From contig JAAYKY010000001.1 of NCBI GenBank assembly GCA_012522185.1, positions 93,288 to 157,287 of the forward strand: a DNA stretch of 64,000 nt, given 5' to 3'. Positions 7,444 through 17,014 of the stretch are shown piece by piece. The notes beneath the pieces were generated by a model, which was not told where the DNA came from, made no database searches, and worked only from the letters and a program-made list of their open reading frames with translations. The position numbers and the translations under genes are program-made. Source of the stretch: Flavobacteriaceae bacterium. GTDB taxonomy: Bacteria > Bacteroidota > Bacteroidia > Flavobacteriales > Weeksellaceae. The stretch's first letter is position 1; each line of letters starts with the position of its first letter.

Positions 7444-8580
7444 TTAGTCAAAATCCTGATTTGCACCGACTTTGGCGCGCTGTACGTTCAGAACTGGACG
7501 ATTGTTTACTTGATCTCCATTTCCAAGAACAAATGCCACAATTGAAAGATTTTCAGAATTGGTGACATTATCAGGAAGGCTCACGCTGAAATTGCGAGAC
7601 CATATATTCCCATTGGAAATATGGTTTTGCGGAATCAGGTCTCCGAAAATATCGGTATAAGATTTAAGCAATACGTGCTCTTGTGGGAAGTTTGGAATTG
7701 GATTCGGAAGATTTACATAATCAAAATTCGGATCGCATGTAGCTGACTGCCCTGTGAAATAATTGACCTGATTATAGGAAAGACCATCTTCAAGTAAATA
7801 TACTACCAGTCGTGCATTGGGTACCGAGTCTGTAGCGAATCCTACTTTCACATTGATGCTAAGGCTACTGCCACTTAATGAGGAATCAATCGCAAGCCCA
7901 AGAGGAGCGGGCTGATTCAGGAAAGAGTCAACCTGTGCCTGATATGCCGAAGCATCATTTGGGCAAGGCTGGGTCCCTTGGAACATATCTACAGTATGAA
8001 TTCTGTTATATCGACCTTCGGGGCGTCCCAAAACATTGTAATTGTTCGGGTGGCTTAACTGATTGGCAAACTCATATGCCCAAGGGTCGGTAGGTGCTCC
8101 CGGACAGTGAATTGCTACTGGGATTACTCTGTCACTGTAGTTGGTGACATATTCCACTATGGTTACCATTCGCGGACAATACCCGCACCAAGTTCCGGTG
8201 TAGTCTTCAAGTAATAATTTCTGGGTATATCCCTCGGGTTGAGTGTCTTCTTCTGTGGAAGCAAAATAAGCAATATTGCTTTCCAGCCCGTTGAAGGTTG
8301 CACGAACTTCATTCTCAGGATTTACTGAAGTAGGTGTAAAGGTATTCCCAGAAATCTGGTTTCCATTTACAAAAAATATAGCCTGGTTTGAAACGTCTCC
8401 CCCAATGTTGGAAGTGGCAGTAAACGTAATCGTACTACCGACAGTTACGCTGGAAGACGATAAAGTTAAGGTGATAGATTCGTCTGGAATTTCCTCTTCG
8501 GTTCCGCAACTTGTGAAGAACAATAGAGAAATCAGACCCATAAAGACAAAAATGTGTGTTAGTTTATTTAATTTTTTCAT
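7444..8580 (-). CDS. Omp28-related lipoprotein with thioredoxin-like CGYC
   Basis: A 378-residue lipoprotein with signal peptide and lipobox ending FFTSC (Cys25), then an acidic linker (GTEEEIPDE). An Ig-like stretch spans about 36-105. The Omp28-type domain starts near LLLEDYTGTWCGYCPRM, with Cys132 and Cys135 in the position of a thioredoxin active site. The protein probably sits on the outer or inner membrane facing the periplasm or surface and may have redox or structural roles; the Omp28 family has no settled activity. It is divergent from a TlpA-like gene 60 bases away and belongs with the cluster up to 13.4 kb, which has a second Omp28 protein. Confidence 0.75.
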   Translation of the reverse strand: MKKLNKLTHIFVFMGLISLLFFTSCGTEEEIPDESITLTLSSSSVTVGSTITFTATSNIGGDVSNQAIFFVNGNQISGNTFTPTSVNPENEVRATFNGLESNIAYFASTEEDTQPEGYTQKLLLEDYTGTWCGYCPRMVTIVEYVTNYSDRVIPVAIHCPGAPTDPWAYEFANQLSHPNNYNVLGRPEGRYNRIHTVDMFQGTQPCPNDASAYQAQVDSFLNQPAPLGLAIDSSLSGSSLSINVKVGFATDSVPNARLVVYLLEDGLSYNQVNYFTGQSATCDPNFDYVNLPNPIPNFPQEHVLLKSYTDIFGDLIPQNHISNGNIWSRNFSVSLPDNVTNSENLSIVAFVLGNGDQVNNRPVLNVQRAKVGANQDFD

Positions 8581-8639
8581 AATTATGAATTTATTTTTAG
8601 CTAAATTAGCATTTAATTAACACACAAATAATATTAATT

Positions 8640-9128
8640 ATGAAGAAATTTATTACGACTTTTTTCTTACTTACCTTTTTGTTTCCTGTTTTTTCTCAGG
8701 AATCTGAATTCCCGGACATCTCAATTCCGGATTTAAATGGCAACAGAGTAAATATAAAGTCATTGTCTACTGAGGGCAAACCTGTAGTTCTTGCATTTTG
8801 GGCGACTTGGTGCGGTCCGTGTATGTTGGAACTAAATGCGATCAACGATAAAATGGATGATTGGAAATCCGAAACAGACTTCAAGTTCTATGCTATATCA
8901 CTTGATGATTCAAAAACTGTGGGACGTGTTCAACCCATGGTAAACGGAAAAGGATGGGAATTCGATATTTTATTGGATACAAATAACGATTTAAAGAGAC
9001 TTCTTAACTTCTCAACTCCGCCTTTCACTGTAATTGTGAAAGATGGTAAAATTCTTTATAGACACGTGGGATATCAACCCGGAGCAGAAGATAATTTGTA
9101 CGAACAGATCAAAGGAGTAGTCAACTAA
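8640..9128 (+). CDS. TlpA-like periplasmic thioredoxin
   Basis: A 162-residue exported thiol-disulfide protein. A signal peptide (ITTFFLLTFLFPVFS) is followed by an AhpC/TSA-Redoxin fold with WCGPC at 57-61 and the cis-proline region STPPFTV near 125. Such proteins reduce or oxidise cysteines in exported proteins, for example apocytochromes. It is first in a rightward unit with the DUF6029 gene (22-base gap) and the Omp28/T9SS gene, and divergent from the Omp28 lipoprotein. Both Omp28 proteins have CxxC motifs, so they are candidate partners; this is inference. Confidence 0.88.
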   Translation: MKKFITTFFLLTFLFPVFSQESEFPDISIPDLNGNRVNIKSLSTEGKPVVLAFWATWCGPCMLELNAINDKMDDWKSETDFKFYAISLDDSKTVGRVQPMVNGKGWEFDILLDTNNDLKRLLNFSTPPFTVIVKDGKILYRHVGYQPGAEDNLYEQIKGVVN

Positions 9129-9150
9129 TTTATCCAAGAAAAATATTGAA

Positions 9151-10821
9151 ATGAAAAGAATTAATGCTTTTGCGGTGCTAAGTTTGTTTGCGCCTGCTTT
9201 ATTTGGCCAGATAGAAATCGGAGGCGGAACTTTTTCCGGAGGTATAGAGTCCACTTCCCAATGGTACCTGGATGACGAAGATTTAGATTTTGAACAGCCA
9301 AATGACCCTTTCAGGTCAAATAATTATATACGGTTAGATTATCAGCATGGGAAATTTTCTGCAGGCTTGCAGTATGAAGCTTATCTTCCGTCTGCTTTAT
9401 TAGGGTATTCAGAAAGACTGAATGATAATAAGATTGCGACCTATTATGTAAATTACAAAGGAGAGCAATTGGACATTACAGCGGGTAATTTTTATGAGCA
9501 GTTCGGAAACGGATTGATTTTGAGAAGCTGGGAAGACCGTCAGATTGGGATTAACAACTCCATCCGAGGATTAAGGGTTGCTTATACGCCCAATGATTTT
9601 ACTACTATCAAAGGTTTAATCGGAAAACAACGTCTGGGATTTGAAACTACTCAAGGAACTCTCGGCGGTATTGATGTGGAAACCAATATTGTGCGGATGT
9701 TTAACAAAGATAATTTCAAACATTCGGTAATTGCTGGAGTAAGCTATGTGGGACAGCATGAAGACTATACGGGGCCGGTTGAGGATTTTCCACAAAACAT
9801 CAGTAATTATTCGGCGCGTTTAGGGTACTCGGGCAGTTCAGGATTTTATACAAATTTTGAATATGTTTATAAAGGAGAACAGGCCGCTTACTTCAGCGGA
9901 ATTCCTACCGAGAAATACTATGATGGAAATGCTTTGTTAGTTAATTTGGGATATTCTACCCGAGGATTTGGGATTAACACCACTTTCAGAAGAATGGAAA
10001 ATATGGGAATGTACTCACAGAGAGATTTAAGTGAGATTTCAGCCAATGTTTACAACGAAGGTATCGTAAATTATCTGCCAGCTCTTACGCGTCAACATGA
10101 TTATTTGTTGACCAATATTTACGTGTATCAGGCTCAGCCTGGTATTAACCGTGAAAAAGGTGAAGCTGGAGAGATTGGAGGGCAGGTTGATATATTTTAC
10201 AATTTTGCGAAAGGCACGTTTCTGGGAGGTAAATACGGAACGAAACTCGCTGTTAACGGTTCTTATTGGAATGGTTTAAATGCTCAATTCAATGAATCAG
10301 GAGATGAGTACACAACTGATTTTCTTGACTTTGGAAGAAAATTTTTCCACGATGTGAATTTTGAAATCAATAAAAAATGGACCGATAAATTCTCCACTAT
10401 TTTCACTTATATGCATCAGTACTACAACAAAGGAATTGTGGAAGGAGGAAACTATAGCCACATTATTGCCAACGTAGTGGTGGGAGATTTCTTGTATAAA
10501 TTTAATTCGAACAATTCAGTCCGCTTTGAATTACAACACCTTCAAACCAAAAGAGACAATAAAAACTGGGCAGCAGCTTTGTTTGAATATAATATGAATC
10601 AGCGATGGAACTTCTATATGGGTGATAGTTATAATTATGGAAATGACGATAAATCAAAACGTCACCACTACTATATGGTAGGAGGTAGTTATACAAAAGA
10701 ATCCACACGTGTAGCGCTAAATTTTGGTAGACAAAGAGGTGGGCTCATCTGTGTGGGAGGTGTTTGTCGTTATGTGCCTGAAAATAGTGGACTTACACTG
10801 TCGCTGGTGAAAACTTTTTAA
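9151..10821 (+). CDS. DUF6029-type exported protein, probable outer-membrane barrel
   Basis: A 556-residue protein with a short signal peptide (FAVLSLFAPALFG, then QIEIGGGTF). The body has many aromatic-rich amphipathic strands (for example FSAGLQYEAYLPSALLGY, GNFYEQFGNGLIL) and ends TLSLVKTF with a terminal Phe, so it is most likely a large outer-membrane beta-barrel. It fits the Bacteroidota DUF6029 family, with no known function. It sits between the TlpA-like thioredoxin and the Omp28/T9SS gene in one apparent operon, which suggests work in the same envelope process. A late CVGGVC pair is the only visible CxxxxC. Confidence 0.72.
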   Translation: MKRINAFAVLSLFAPALFGQIEIGGGTFSGGIESTSQWYLDDEDLDFEQPNDPFRSNNYIRLDYQHGKFSAGLQYEAYLPSALLGYSERLNDNKIATYYVNYKGEQLDITAGNFYEQFGNGLILRSWEDRQIGINNSIRGLRVAYTPNDFTTIKGLIGKQRLGFETTQGTLGGIDVETNIVRMFNKDNFKHSVIAGVSYVGQHEDYTGPVEDFPQNISNYSARLGYSGSSGFYTNFEYVYKGEQAAYFSGIPTEKYYDGNALLVNLGYSTRGFGINTTFRRMENMGMYSQRDLSEISANVYNEGIVNYLPALTRQHDYLLTNIYVYQAQPGINREKGEAGEIGGQVDIFYNFAKGTFLGGKYGTKLAVNGSYWNGLNAQFNESGDEYTTDFLDFGRKFFHDVNFEINKKWTDKFSTIFTYMHQYYNKGIVEGGNYSHIIANVVVGDFLYKFNSNNSVRFELQHLQTKRDNKNWAAALFEYNMNQRWNFYMGDSYNYGNDDKSKRHHYYMVGGSYTKESTRVALNFGRQRGGLICVGGVCRYVPENSGLTLSLVKTF

Positions 10822-10859
10822 TATATTTGTAATAATATTAACACACTAAATAATTAACA

Positions 10860-12554
10860 ATGAAGCAAAATTTTACTAAATTAATAGTGGCTTTAACGCT
10901 TCCACTATTTGGGTATGCACAAACGATTGTGAATACCAACCCGGAAAACAAGAAAGTTATATTAGAAGAATTCACCGGTATCAACTGTGTGTATTGTCCG
11001 CAAGGTCATGCGATTGCAAATCAAATTCAAGAAAACAATCCTGGAAATGTCTTTCTTATCAATGTACACCAAGGAGGCTATGCAAACCCATCAGGGAGTC
11101 AGCCTGATTTTAGAACCCCTTTTGGTAATGCCATTGTAAATCAATCTTATAGCGGTGGCGGATTTGGATACCCATCAGGAACTGTGAACCGTCATAATTT
11201 CCCAGGTATGGAAATGTCAGGCGCAGGTACTACTGCTATGGGGCGTGACAAATGGATTGCAGCTTCAAATATAATACTACAAGAAGCATCCTATGTAAAC
11301 GTTGCTCTGGAATCAGAAGTTGATTTTCAGACACGTCAGATGACGATTAATGTAGAGGTTTATTATACCGGAAATAGTCCCGAAAATACAAATAAACTAA
11401 ATGTAGTTCTTTTGCAGAACAACACATTAGGACCTCAAACAGGAGGGGGAATGGGAAATAATTATGTCCATATGCATCGTTTAATCGATATGATTACCGG
11501 CCAGTGGGGAGAAGATATCACCACAACTACAGCGGGAACATTTGTGTCAAAAACCTATACTTATACAATCCCTGAAGATCTAAATAACATTCCAATTGTT
11601 TTGGGAGAATTGGAACTAGTAGCATTTATTGCAGAAGGAAATCAGGAGATTATCAGTGGAAATGGAACCTTTCCTGCTTATATAAATCTGGAATTTGATA
11701 ACGATGTAAGTATTGAATCAGTAGAAGACATCCCTGCCGTGTGCTCCGGAGTTATAACCCCTGAGTTTACGATTAAAAACTATGGAAATGATGTAATCAC
11801 TTCCCTTGATATTGAATACACTCTAAATTCAGGAACTACAGAAACCTTTACTTGGACAGGTAATTTGGCTGGCTTGCAACAAACAAAAATCACACTTCCA
11901 GAAATTAATTTCACAGAAGCAGAAAACACATTGGAAATAAGTTTGCCATCGGATGATAATAATCAGAACAATACAGCATCTGTTGACTTTGTCGAAGCTA
12001 CAACTACTACTAGTACGCTTACACTGGAAATTAGAACCGATAATTGGGGATATGAAACTACATGGAATATTAAAAACTCAGCCGGGTCAATCGTTGCAAA
12101 TGGTAGCGGATATGGAAATAATCAGACGTACAATATTGAATTAGAACTTCCTGCTGACTGCTATACTTTTACAATTAATGATGCTTATGGCGATGGAGGA
12201 GGACGAGCTACTCTAAAAGACATGAATGGTCAAAACGTTTGGGTAATCTTAGGAAACGGATATTCCGACTCAACATTTATCAACTTTGCAACAGATGGAA
12301 CGATGAATGTAAATGACCTAACTACACAAGCCTTGAATATTTATCCAAATCCATCAAATGGAATATTCAATGTTTCACTTGAGAAAAAATCTACTGTGGA
12401 AGTATTTGACGTAACCGGTAAAATGATTCACAAATCTTCTGCCAACGCAGGTACAAACACAATTAACCTGACTGGAAAAACAGGTGTATTCGTTGTAAAA
12501 GTAACCGAAGAAGGAAGTAAAAACGTTACAACGAAAAAAGTAATCTTAAAATAA
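10860..12554 (+). CDS. Omp28-related protein with T9SS sorting domain
   Basis: A 564-residue secreted protein. After a signal peptide (residues 1-20) comes an Omp28-type domain with CVYC (Cys43, Cys46) in the thioredoxin-like position. About 285-375 looks like a CARDB-type adhesion fold, about 385-480 is a second beta-rich domain (LTLEIRTDNWGYETTWN), and the last 75 residues are a type A T9SS signal: LNIYPNPSNGIF, then VFDVTGKMI and a Lys-rich end. The protein should cross the outer membrane through the T9SS and be anchored or released. It is the third gene of the TlpA/DUF6029 unit, 38 bases after DUF6029, and ends at a strong hairpin. Confidence 0.85.
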   Translation: MKQNFTKLIVALTLPLFGYAQTIVNTNPENKKVILEEFTGINCVYCPQGHAIANQIQENNPGNVFLINVHQGGYANPSGSQPDFRTPFGNAIVNQSYSGGGFGYPSGTVNRHNFPGMEMSGAGTTAMGRDKWIAASNIILQEASYVNVALESEVDFQTRQMTINVEVYYTGNSPENTNKLNVVLLQNNTLGPQTGGGMGNNYVHMHRLIDMITGQWGEDITTTTAGTFVSKTYTYTIPEDLNNIPIVLGELELVAFIAEGNQEIISGNGTFPAYINLEFDNDVSIESVEDIPAVCSGVITPEFTIKNYGNDVITSLDIEYTLNSGTTETFTWTGNLAGLQQTKITLPEINFTEAENTLEISLPSDDNNQNNTASVDFVEATTTTSTLTLEIRTDNWGYETTWNIKNSAGSIVANGSGYGNNQTYNIELELPADCYTFTINDAYGDGGGRATLKDMNGQNVWVILGNGYSDSTFINFATDGTMNVNDLTTQALNIYPNPSNGIFNVSLEKKSTVEVFDVTGKMIHKSSANAGTNTINLTGKTGVFVVKVTEEGSKNVTTKKVILK

Positions 12555-12563
12555 TTAATCTTT

Positions 12564-12588
12564 TAGCACCGGCCAGAGGCCGGTGCTA
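12564..12588 (+). terminator. Strong hairpin after the Omp28/T9SS gene
   Basis: TAGCACCGGCC (12564-12574) pairs perfectly with GGCCGGTGCTA (12578-12588) around AGA. The T run after it is weak, so it may attenuate rather than stop transcription into the next gene. Confidence 0.7.
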
Positions 12589-12606
12589 TTTCAAAAACAA
12601 TTAAAA

Positions 12607-13359
12607 ATGAAAAAAATAATTTTTTCCGCACTGTTTTTTGCAGCAGTTTCGGGGTATGCCCAGGATCAGGATTATACCGTAACAAATCTGGACATGGTGG
12701 AGTATGAAAACAATTCAGTGCATGTTTTTAATGTACACGGAACTTTCGATGACCCCATTGACGAAGCCAAGCTTCATTTGGTGATAAATAACACAACTTC
12801 AAATCCGATATATGTGTCCGGAGAAGTTGTTGAAATCACAAATACAGATGGCGAAATGGCTCAGTTTTGTATCGGAGGACCAGCAGGAAACTGCTTTTTC
12901 CCACTTTTTGAAGGCGCCTACTATCCAAATGCAAATGGAGGTGAAGTACCGCCCAACACTAATTGGGGATTCAATGATTACCTTATTAACTTAGATCCAG
13001 CAGATCTATCTGAATATACCATTCGTTTTCTTCAAACTGATGGACAAGGTAATGAAATCCCAAATACTTCATTTTATCTGACGTATCGTTACGACAGAAA
13101 TGCAATGTCCGTTTCAGACCTAAGCTCCATCGCCATTGCAGAAGTTTATCCAACGGTTGCAAAAGGATCAACCACAGTTGAACTGAAAGAAAATGCATCA
13201 GTCCAAATCCTAAATATGGAAGGAAAAAGCGTGAAATCACTTAAATTGAATGCTGGGAAATCTAATCTGGATCTTACAGGGCTTTCAGCTGGAGTTTATT
13301 TGATTCAATTCAAAGGAAATTCCGGATTGACAACTACTAAGAAAATTCTTGTTAAATAA
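12607..13359 (+). CDS. Small T9SS-exported protein
   Basis: A 250-residue secreted protein. The ATG at 12607 starts a clean signal peptide (MKKIIFSALFFAAVSGYA, then QDQDY); the open frame runs further upstream into the hairpin but without signal features. The middle (about 20-165) is an unrecognised beta-rich region with a CIGGPAGNC pair. The last 70 residues (AIAEVYPTVAKGSTTVEL, ILNMEGKSV, LSAGVYLIQF, KKILVK) are a type A T9SS sorting domain, so export and surface delivery are likely. It lies 52 bases after the Omp28/T9SS gene and could be partly cotranscribed with it. Confidence 0.8.
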   Translation: MKKIIFSALFFAAVSGYAQDQDYTVTNLDMVEYENNSVHVFNVHGTFDDPIDEAKLHLVINNTTSNPIYVSGEVVEITNTDGEMAQFCIGGPAGNCFFPLFEGAYYPNANGGEVPPNTNWGFNDYLINLDPADLSEYTIRFLQTDGQGNEIPNTSFYLTYRYDRNAMSVSDLSSIAIAEVYPTVAKGSTTVELKENASVQILNMEGKSVKSLKLNAGKSNLDLTGLSAGVYLIQFKGNSGLTTTKKILVK

Positions 13360-13376
13360 TATTTAAACAAATGATT

Positions 13377-13414
13377 AAAAATGCCGTTTTGTTTCCAACG
13401 AGACGGCATTTTTT
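13377..13414. terminator. Two-way terminator between the T9SS gene and the helicase gene
   Basis: AATGCCGT (13380-13387) pairs with ACGGCATT (13403-13410), with A and T runs on both sides. It serves the convergent genes 12607-13359 and 13432-15753. Confidence 0.8.
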
Positions 13415-13431
13415 ATGCTTTATATCTAAAA

Positions 13432-15753
13432 TTATCCGATTACTTTTAATTTTGCGAAATTCAGTAGCAACTTCTTTTCGCCAGCATTGTCAAACAAAAC
13501 CGTCGCCTTTACATTGTCTGGATCTCCTTCCAAAGAAATCACTTTTCCTCGCCCGAAACGATCATGCATTACGATTTTTCCTGCCGATAAATCCACATTT
13601 TCACCATTGGACTGATTCACGATTTTGGCCTGAGCAATCGGTTTGAAACTCGCTTTCGGCTTCAAAGGATTGCCCGGTTTTTTCGGGTCGCTTTTCTTTC
13701 TTTCGAATTTTGGAACTTGCGAATAATTATCATCAAACAAATTAACATTCAATCCGCTTTTGTTCACAGGAAGTCCGGCGTTGAGGTTTTTCCATTCCAA
13801 ATATTTATCATCAATTTCTTCCAAAAAACGACTCGGTTCGCTGTCCACAATTTTTCCCCAACGAAATCTTGAAACCGAATACGTCAGATGCGCAAACTTT
13901 TCCGCACGCGTTAGTGCTACATAAAACAAACGACGTTCTTCTTCCAATTCCTGACGTGTGTTCAAATTCATCATAGACGGAAATAAATTTTCTTCCAATC
14001 CCACAATGAAAACCGCCGGGAACTCCAATCCTTTGGCCAAATGCACGGTCATAAGCGAAACTTTATTGTCGTCCTCATCATCATTGTCCGCATCGGTAGC
14101 GAGTGCCACATTTTCCAAAAATCCGCTCAGCGAAGGATCGCCTTCATCCAATTGTTTTTGTTCGTCCACATAACCCTGAATACTGTTCAGCAATTCCTGA
14201 ATGTTTTCCAACCTTGAAATTCCTTCAGGCGTATCATCTTCTTTTAGTGTTTTGATGAGTCCGGTGGTTTTGGCGACATGCGAAGCAACTTCATACACAT
14301 CATGATTTTGGAGCATCACTTTGAAACTTTTAATCATGGTAATGAAATCGTTCAGTTTTTGAGCCGTCGGATTGTTCAAACCGATTTTTCCTGCATATTG
14401 ACCAATGTTTTCCAGGATTTCATAAATCGTTTTTTCATATTCGCCCGAAGCCACCGTCAATTTATTCAAAGTTGTCTGACCAATTCCACGCGCCGGATAA
14501 TTGATAATCCGAAGCAAAGCTTCTTCGTCATTCTGATTAATTAGTAGTCGCAGATAGGAAACCAAATCTTTGATTTCCTTTCGTTGGAAAAACGAAGTTC
14601 CGCCATAGACCCGATAGGGAAGATTTCTCTTTCGCAAAGCTTCTTCTATCGCACGAGATTGCGCATTGGTTCGATAAAGAACCGCAATATCTTTGTGTTT
14701 GAGGTGTTCGTTCAATTGAAGTTCCCAGATTTGCGAAGCCACATATCTTGCTTCATCGGCATCGGTCAAAGCCCGATAAACCGGAATGGTTTGTCCATCA
14801 TCATTGGCTGTCCAGACATTTTTTTCCAATTGGTCACGGTTTTGCGCAATGATTTGATTGGCAGCACCCACAATCGTTTTGGTGGAACGGTAATTTTGTT
14901 CAAGCGGAATAACTTTTGCGTCCGGATAATCTTGTTGGAACGACAAAATATTGCGAATGTTCGCCCCACGGAACGCATAAATACTCTGCGCATCATCGCC
15001 CACTACACAAAGATTTTCATAACGAGAAGCCAAAGCTTTTACGATTAAATATTGCGAATGGTTGGTATCCTGGTACTCATCCACCAATATGTATTTAAAC
15101 CTTTCCTGGTATTTCGCCAGAACTTCAGGAAATCTTGTCAGGACTTCATTGGTTCGCAACAGCAAATCATCGAAATCCATCGCTCCCGATTTAAAGCAGC
15201 GATCTACATATGCTCTGTAAACTTCGCCCATTTTGGGACGCATGGCAGCAGCATCGGCTTCAATCAATTCCGGTGTATTATGATACGCCCGAACGGTAAT
15301 CAGGTTGTTTTTAAATTGTGAAATCCGGTGAAGCACCTGTTTCACTCTGTAAATATCTTTATCGAGTTGAAGTTCGTCCAGGACTTTTTTCATCACGCTT
15401 TGGGTATCTTGCGTATCATAAATCGTGAAATCGGAAGGATACCCCAAACGAGTAGCTTCGACACGGAGAATTCTCGCAAAAACCGAGTGAAAAGTTCCCA
15501 TCCAAAGGCTTTTGGCTTCGCTTTCGCCGACCACTTTTGAAATCCGGTCTTTCATTTCTCGCGCAGCTTTATTGGTAAAAGTCAAGGCGAGAATATTGAA
15601 AGGATCAACGCCTTTTTCAATCAAATGAGCAATCCGATAGGTAAGGACACGGGTTTTTCCCGATCCCGCACCCGCAATGACCATCAGCGGTCCTTCGGTA
15701 ATTTCAACAGCTTGTCTCTGGGGTTCGTTCAGTTCGTCTAAATAATTCTTCAT
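13432..15753 (-). CDS. pcrA: UvrD/PcrA-type ATP-dependent DNA helicase
   Basis: A 773-residue SF1A 3'-to-5' helicase for nucleotide-excision and mismatch repair and for clearing RecA or RNA polymerase from DNA. Motifs in order: Q-motif LNEPQRQAV, Walker A GAGSGKT (28-34), motif Ic-II DEYQDTNHSQ, GDDAQSIYAFRGA, LEQNYRST, motif V TVHLAKGLEF and motif VI RRLFYVALTRA. The C-terminus ends in a PcrA-like Tudor segment (DRFGRGKVISLEG). Length is typical of PcrA/UvrD. TAAATTTG at 15761-15768 lies only 8 bases upstream of the start, implying a nearly leaderless mRNA. Confidence 0.96.
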   Translation of the reverse strand: MKNYLDELNEPQRQAVEITEGPLMVIAGAGSGKTRVLTYRIAHLIEKGVDPFNILALTFTNKAAREMKDRISKVVGESEAKSLWMGTFHSVFARILRVEATRLGYPSDFTIYDTQDTQSVMKKVLDELQLDKDIYRVKQVLHRISQFKNNLITVRAYHNTPELIEADAAAMRPKMGEVYRAYVDRCFKSGAMDFDDLLLRTNEVLTRFPEVLAKYQERFKYILVDEYQDTNHSQYLIVKALASRYENLCVVGDDAQSIYAFRGANIRNILSFQQDYPDAKVIPLEQNYRSTKTIVGAANQIIAQNRDQLEKNVWTANDDGQTIPVYRALTDADEARYVASQIWELQLNEHLKHKDIAVLYRTNAQSRAIEEALRKRNLPYRVYGGTSFFQRKEIKDLVSYLRLLINQNDEEALLRIINYPARGIGQTTLNKLTVASGEYEKTIYEILENIGQYAGKIGLNNPTAQKLNDFITMIKSFKVMLQNHDVYEVASHVAKTTGLIKTLKEDDTPEGISRLENIQELLNSIQGYVDEQKQLDEGDPSLSGFLENVALATDADNDDEDDNKVSLMTVHLAKGLEFPAVFIVGLEENLFPSMMNLNTRQELEEERRLFYVALTRAEKFAHLTYSVSRFRWGKIVDSEPSRFLEEIDDKYLEWKNLNAGLPVNKSGLNVNLFDDNYSQVPKFERKKSDPKKPGNPLKPKASFKPIAQAKIVNQSNGENVDLSAGKIVMHDRFGRGKVISLEGDPDNVKATVLFDNAGEKKLLLNFAKLKVIG

Positions 15754-15760
15754 GGGAGGA

Positions 15761-15768
15761 CAAATTTA
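15761..15768 (-). promoter_or_regulatory. -7 promoter box of the helicase gene
   Basis: Minus-strand TAAATTTG matches TAnnTTTG; its G is 8 bases from the ATG. Confidence 0.5.
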
Positions 15769-15926
15769 CAAATAATACACCGTAGGCTAAAGAGAGTTCA
15801 GATGAAATAATCAAGTTCAATAATTAAGTCAGTTTCGTACTCATTTTTAACTCAAATTTGAATTAAATTCAATAAGCAATTTTACAATATAAATTTAAAC
15901 AGGTTCTTAGTTTCCGCATCAAACTT

Positions 15927-15934
15927 TATCTTTG
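15927..15934 (+). promoter_or_regulatory. -7 promoter box of aroC
   Basis: TATCTTTG, 20 bases before the aroC ATG; the upstream box is poor (TTCTTAG). Confidence 0.5.
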
Positions 15935-15954
15935 TAGAATTCTATACTGAATTT

Positions 15955-17013
15955 ATGAACACATTCGGAAAGATTTTTCGACTTACGACTTTTGGAGAAA
16001 GCCACGGAACGGCAATTGGCGGAATTATTGACGGTTGTCCAGCTGGAATTGAGCTTGATGTGGAAGAAATCCAATCCGAATTAGATCGGCGTAAACCCGG
16101 ACAATCCAAAATTGTAACCCAAAGAAAAGAGTCCGATACGGTTCAGTTTCTGTCCGGAATTTTTGAAGGAATAACGACCGGAGTGCCCATCGGATTTATC
16201 ATTCCCAATGAAAATCAGAAATCCAAAGATTATTCGCACATCGAAGAGGTATTTAGGCCTTCGCACGCCGATTTCACTTACCATCAGAAATACGGCAACA
16301 GAGATCACCGGGGCGGAGGAAGAAGTTCTGCGCGTGAAACTGCCAATTGGGTGGTGGCCGGAGCCGTGGCCAAACAAATTATCAAGGAAATAGAAATCAA
16401 TGCCTATGTTTCATCGGTCGGGGATTTATTTTTAGAGAAACCTTATCAGCAACTGGATTTTTCCAAAACCGAATCCAATATCCTTCGATGCCCCGATGAA
16501 GAAACCGCTGCCAAAATGATTGAAAAAATCGAAAAAGTCAGAAAAGCCGGCGACACCATCGGCGGAACGATAACTTGTGTGATAAAAAATGTGCCTGTTG
16601 GGTTGGGAGAACCGATTTTTGATAAACTTCACGCCAGATTAGGTCAGGCAATGCTTTCCATCAATGCGGTAAAAGGATTTGAATACGGAAGCGGATTTTG
16701 CGGTGCACGAATGCAAGGTTCGGAACACAATGATTTATTCAACGAAGACGGAACAACCAAAACCAATCTTTCAGGTGGAATTCAAGGCGGAATTTCCAAC
16801 GGAATGGATATTTATTTCCGTGTGGCATTTAAACCCGTGGCAACTTTGATGCAAAAGCAGGAAGCGCTTAATTCCCAAGGCGAATTAGTGGAAATGCAAG
16901 GCAAAGGACGTCACGATCCTTGTGTTTTGCCAAGAGCCGTTCCGATTGTAGAAGCCCTTTCTGCAATGGTTTTGCTCGATTTTGTCTTATTAAACAACTC
17001 AGGGAAATACTGA
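15955..17013 (+). CDS. aroC: Chorismate synthase
   Basis: A 352-residue enzyme that converts 5-enolpyruvylshikimate-3-phosphate to chorismate, the last shared step to aromatic amino acids, folate and menaquinone; it needs reduced FMN. Visible signatures are [19 protein letters not shown] at the N-terminus (catalytic His), the block [20 protein letters not shown] with SSARET, and [17 protein letters not shown] near the C-terminus. Length is standard for the monofunctional bacterial enzyme, with no flavin reductase fusion. It ends one base before the stop of the convergent OxyR gene, with no room for a separate terminator. Confidence 0.97.
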   Translation: MNTFGKIFRLTTFGESHGTAIGGIIDGCPAGIELDVEEIQSELDRRKPGQSKIVTQRKESDTVQFLSGIFEGITTGVPIGFIIPNENQKSKDYSHIEEVFRPSHADFTYHQKYGNRDHRGGGRSSARETANWVVAGAVAKQIIKEIEINAYVSSVGDLFLEKPYQQLDFSKTESNILRCPDEETAAKMIEKIEKVRKAGDTIGGTITCVIKNVPVGLGEPIFDKLHARLGQAMLSINAVKGFEYGSGFCGARMQGSEHNDLFNEDGTTKTNLSGGIQGGISNGMDIYFRVAFKPVATLMQKQEALNSQGELVEMQGKGRHDPCVLPRAVPIVEALSAMVLLDFVLLNNSGKY

Positions 17014-17014
17014 A

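Noticed and set aside
14584..15048. Open frame of 154 codons on the plus strand
   Set aside because: It lies wholly inside the helicase gene on the opposite strand.
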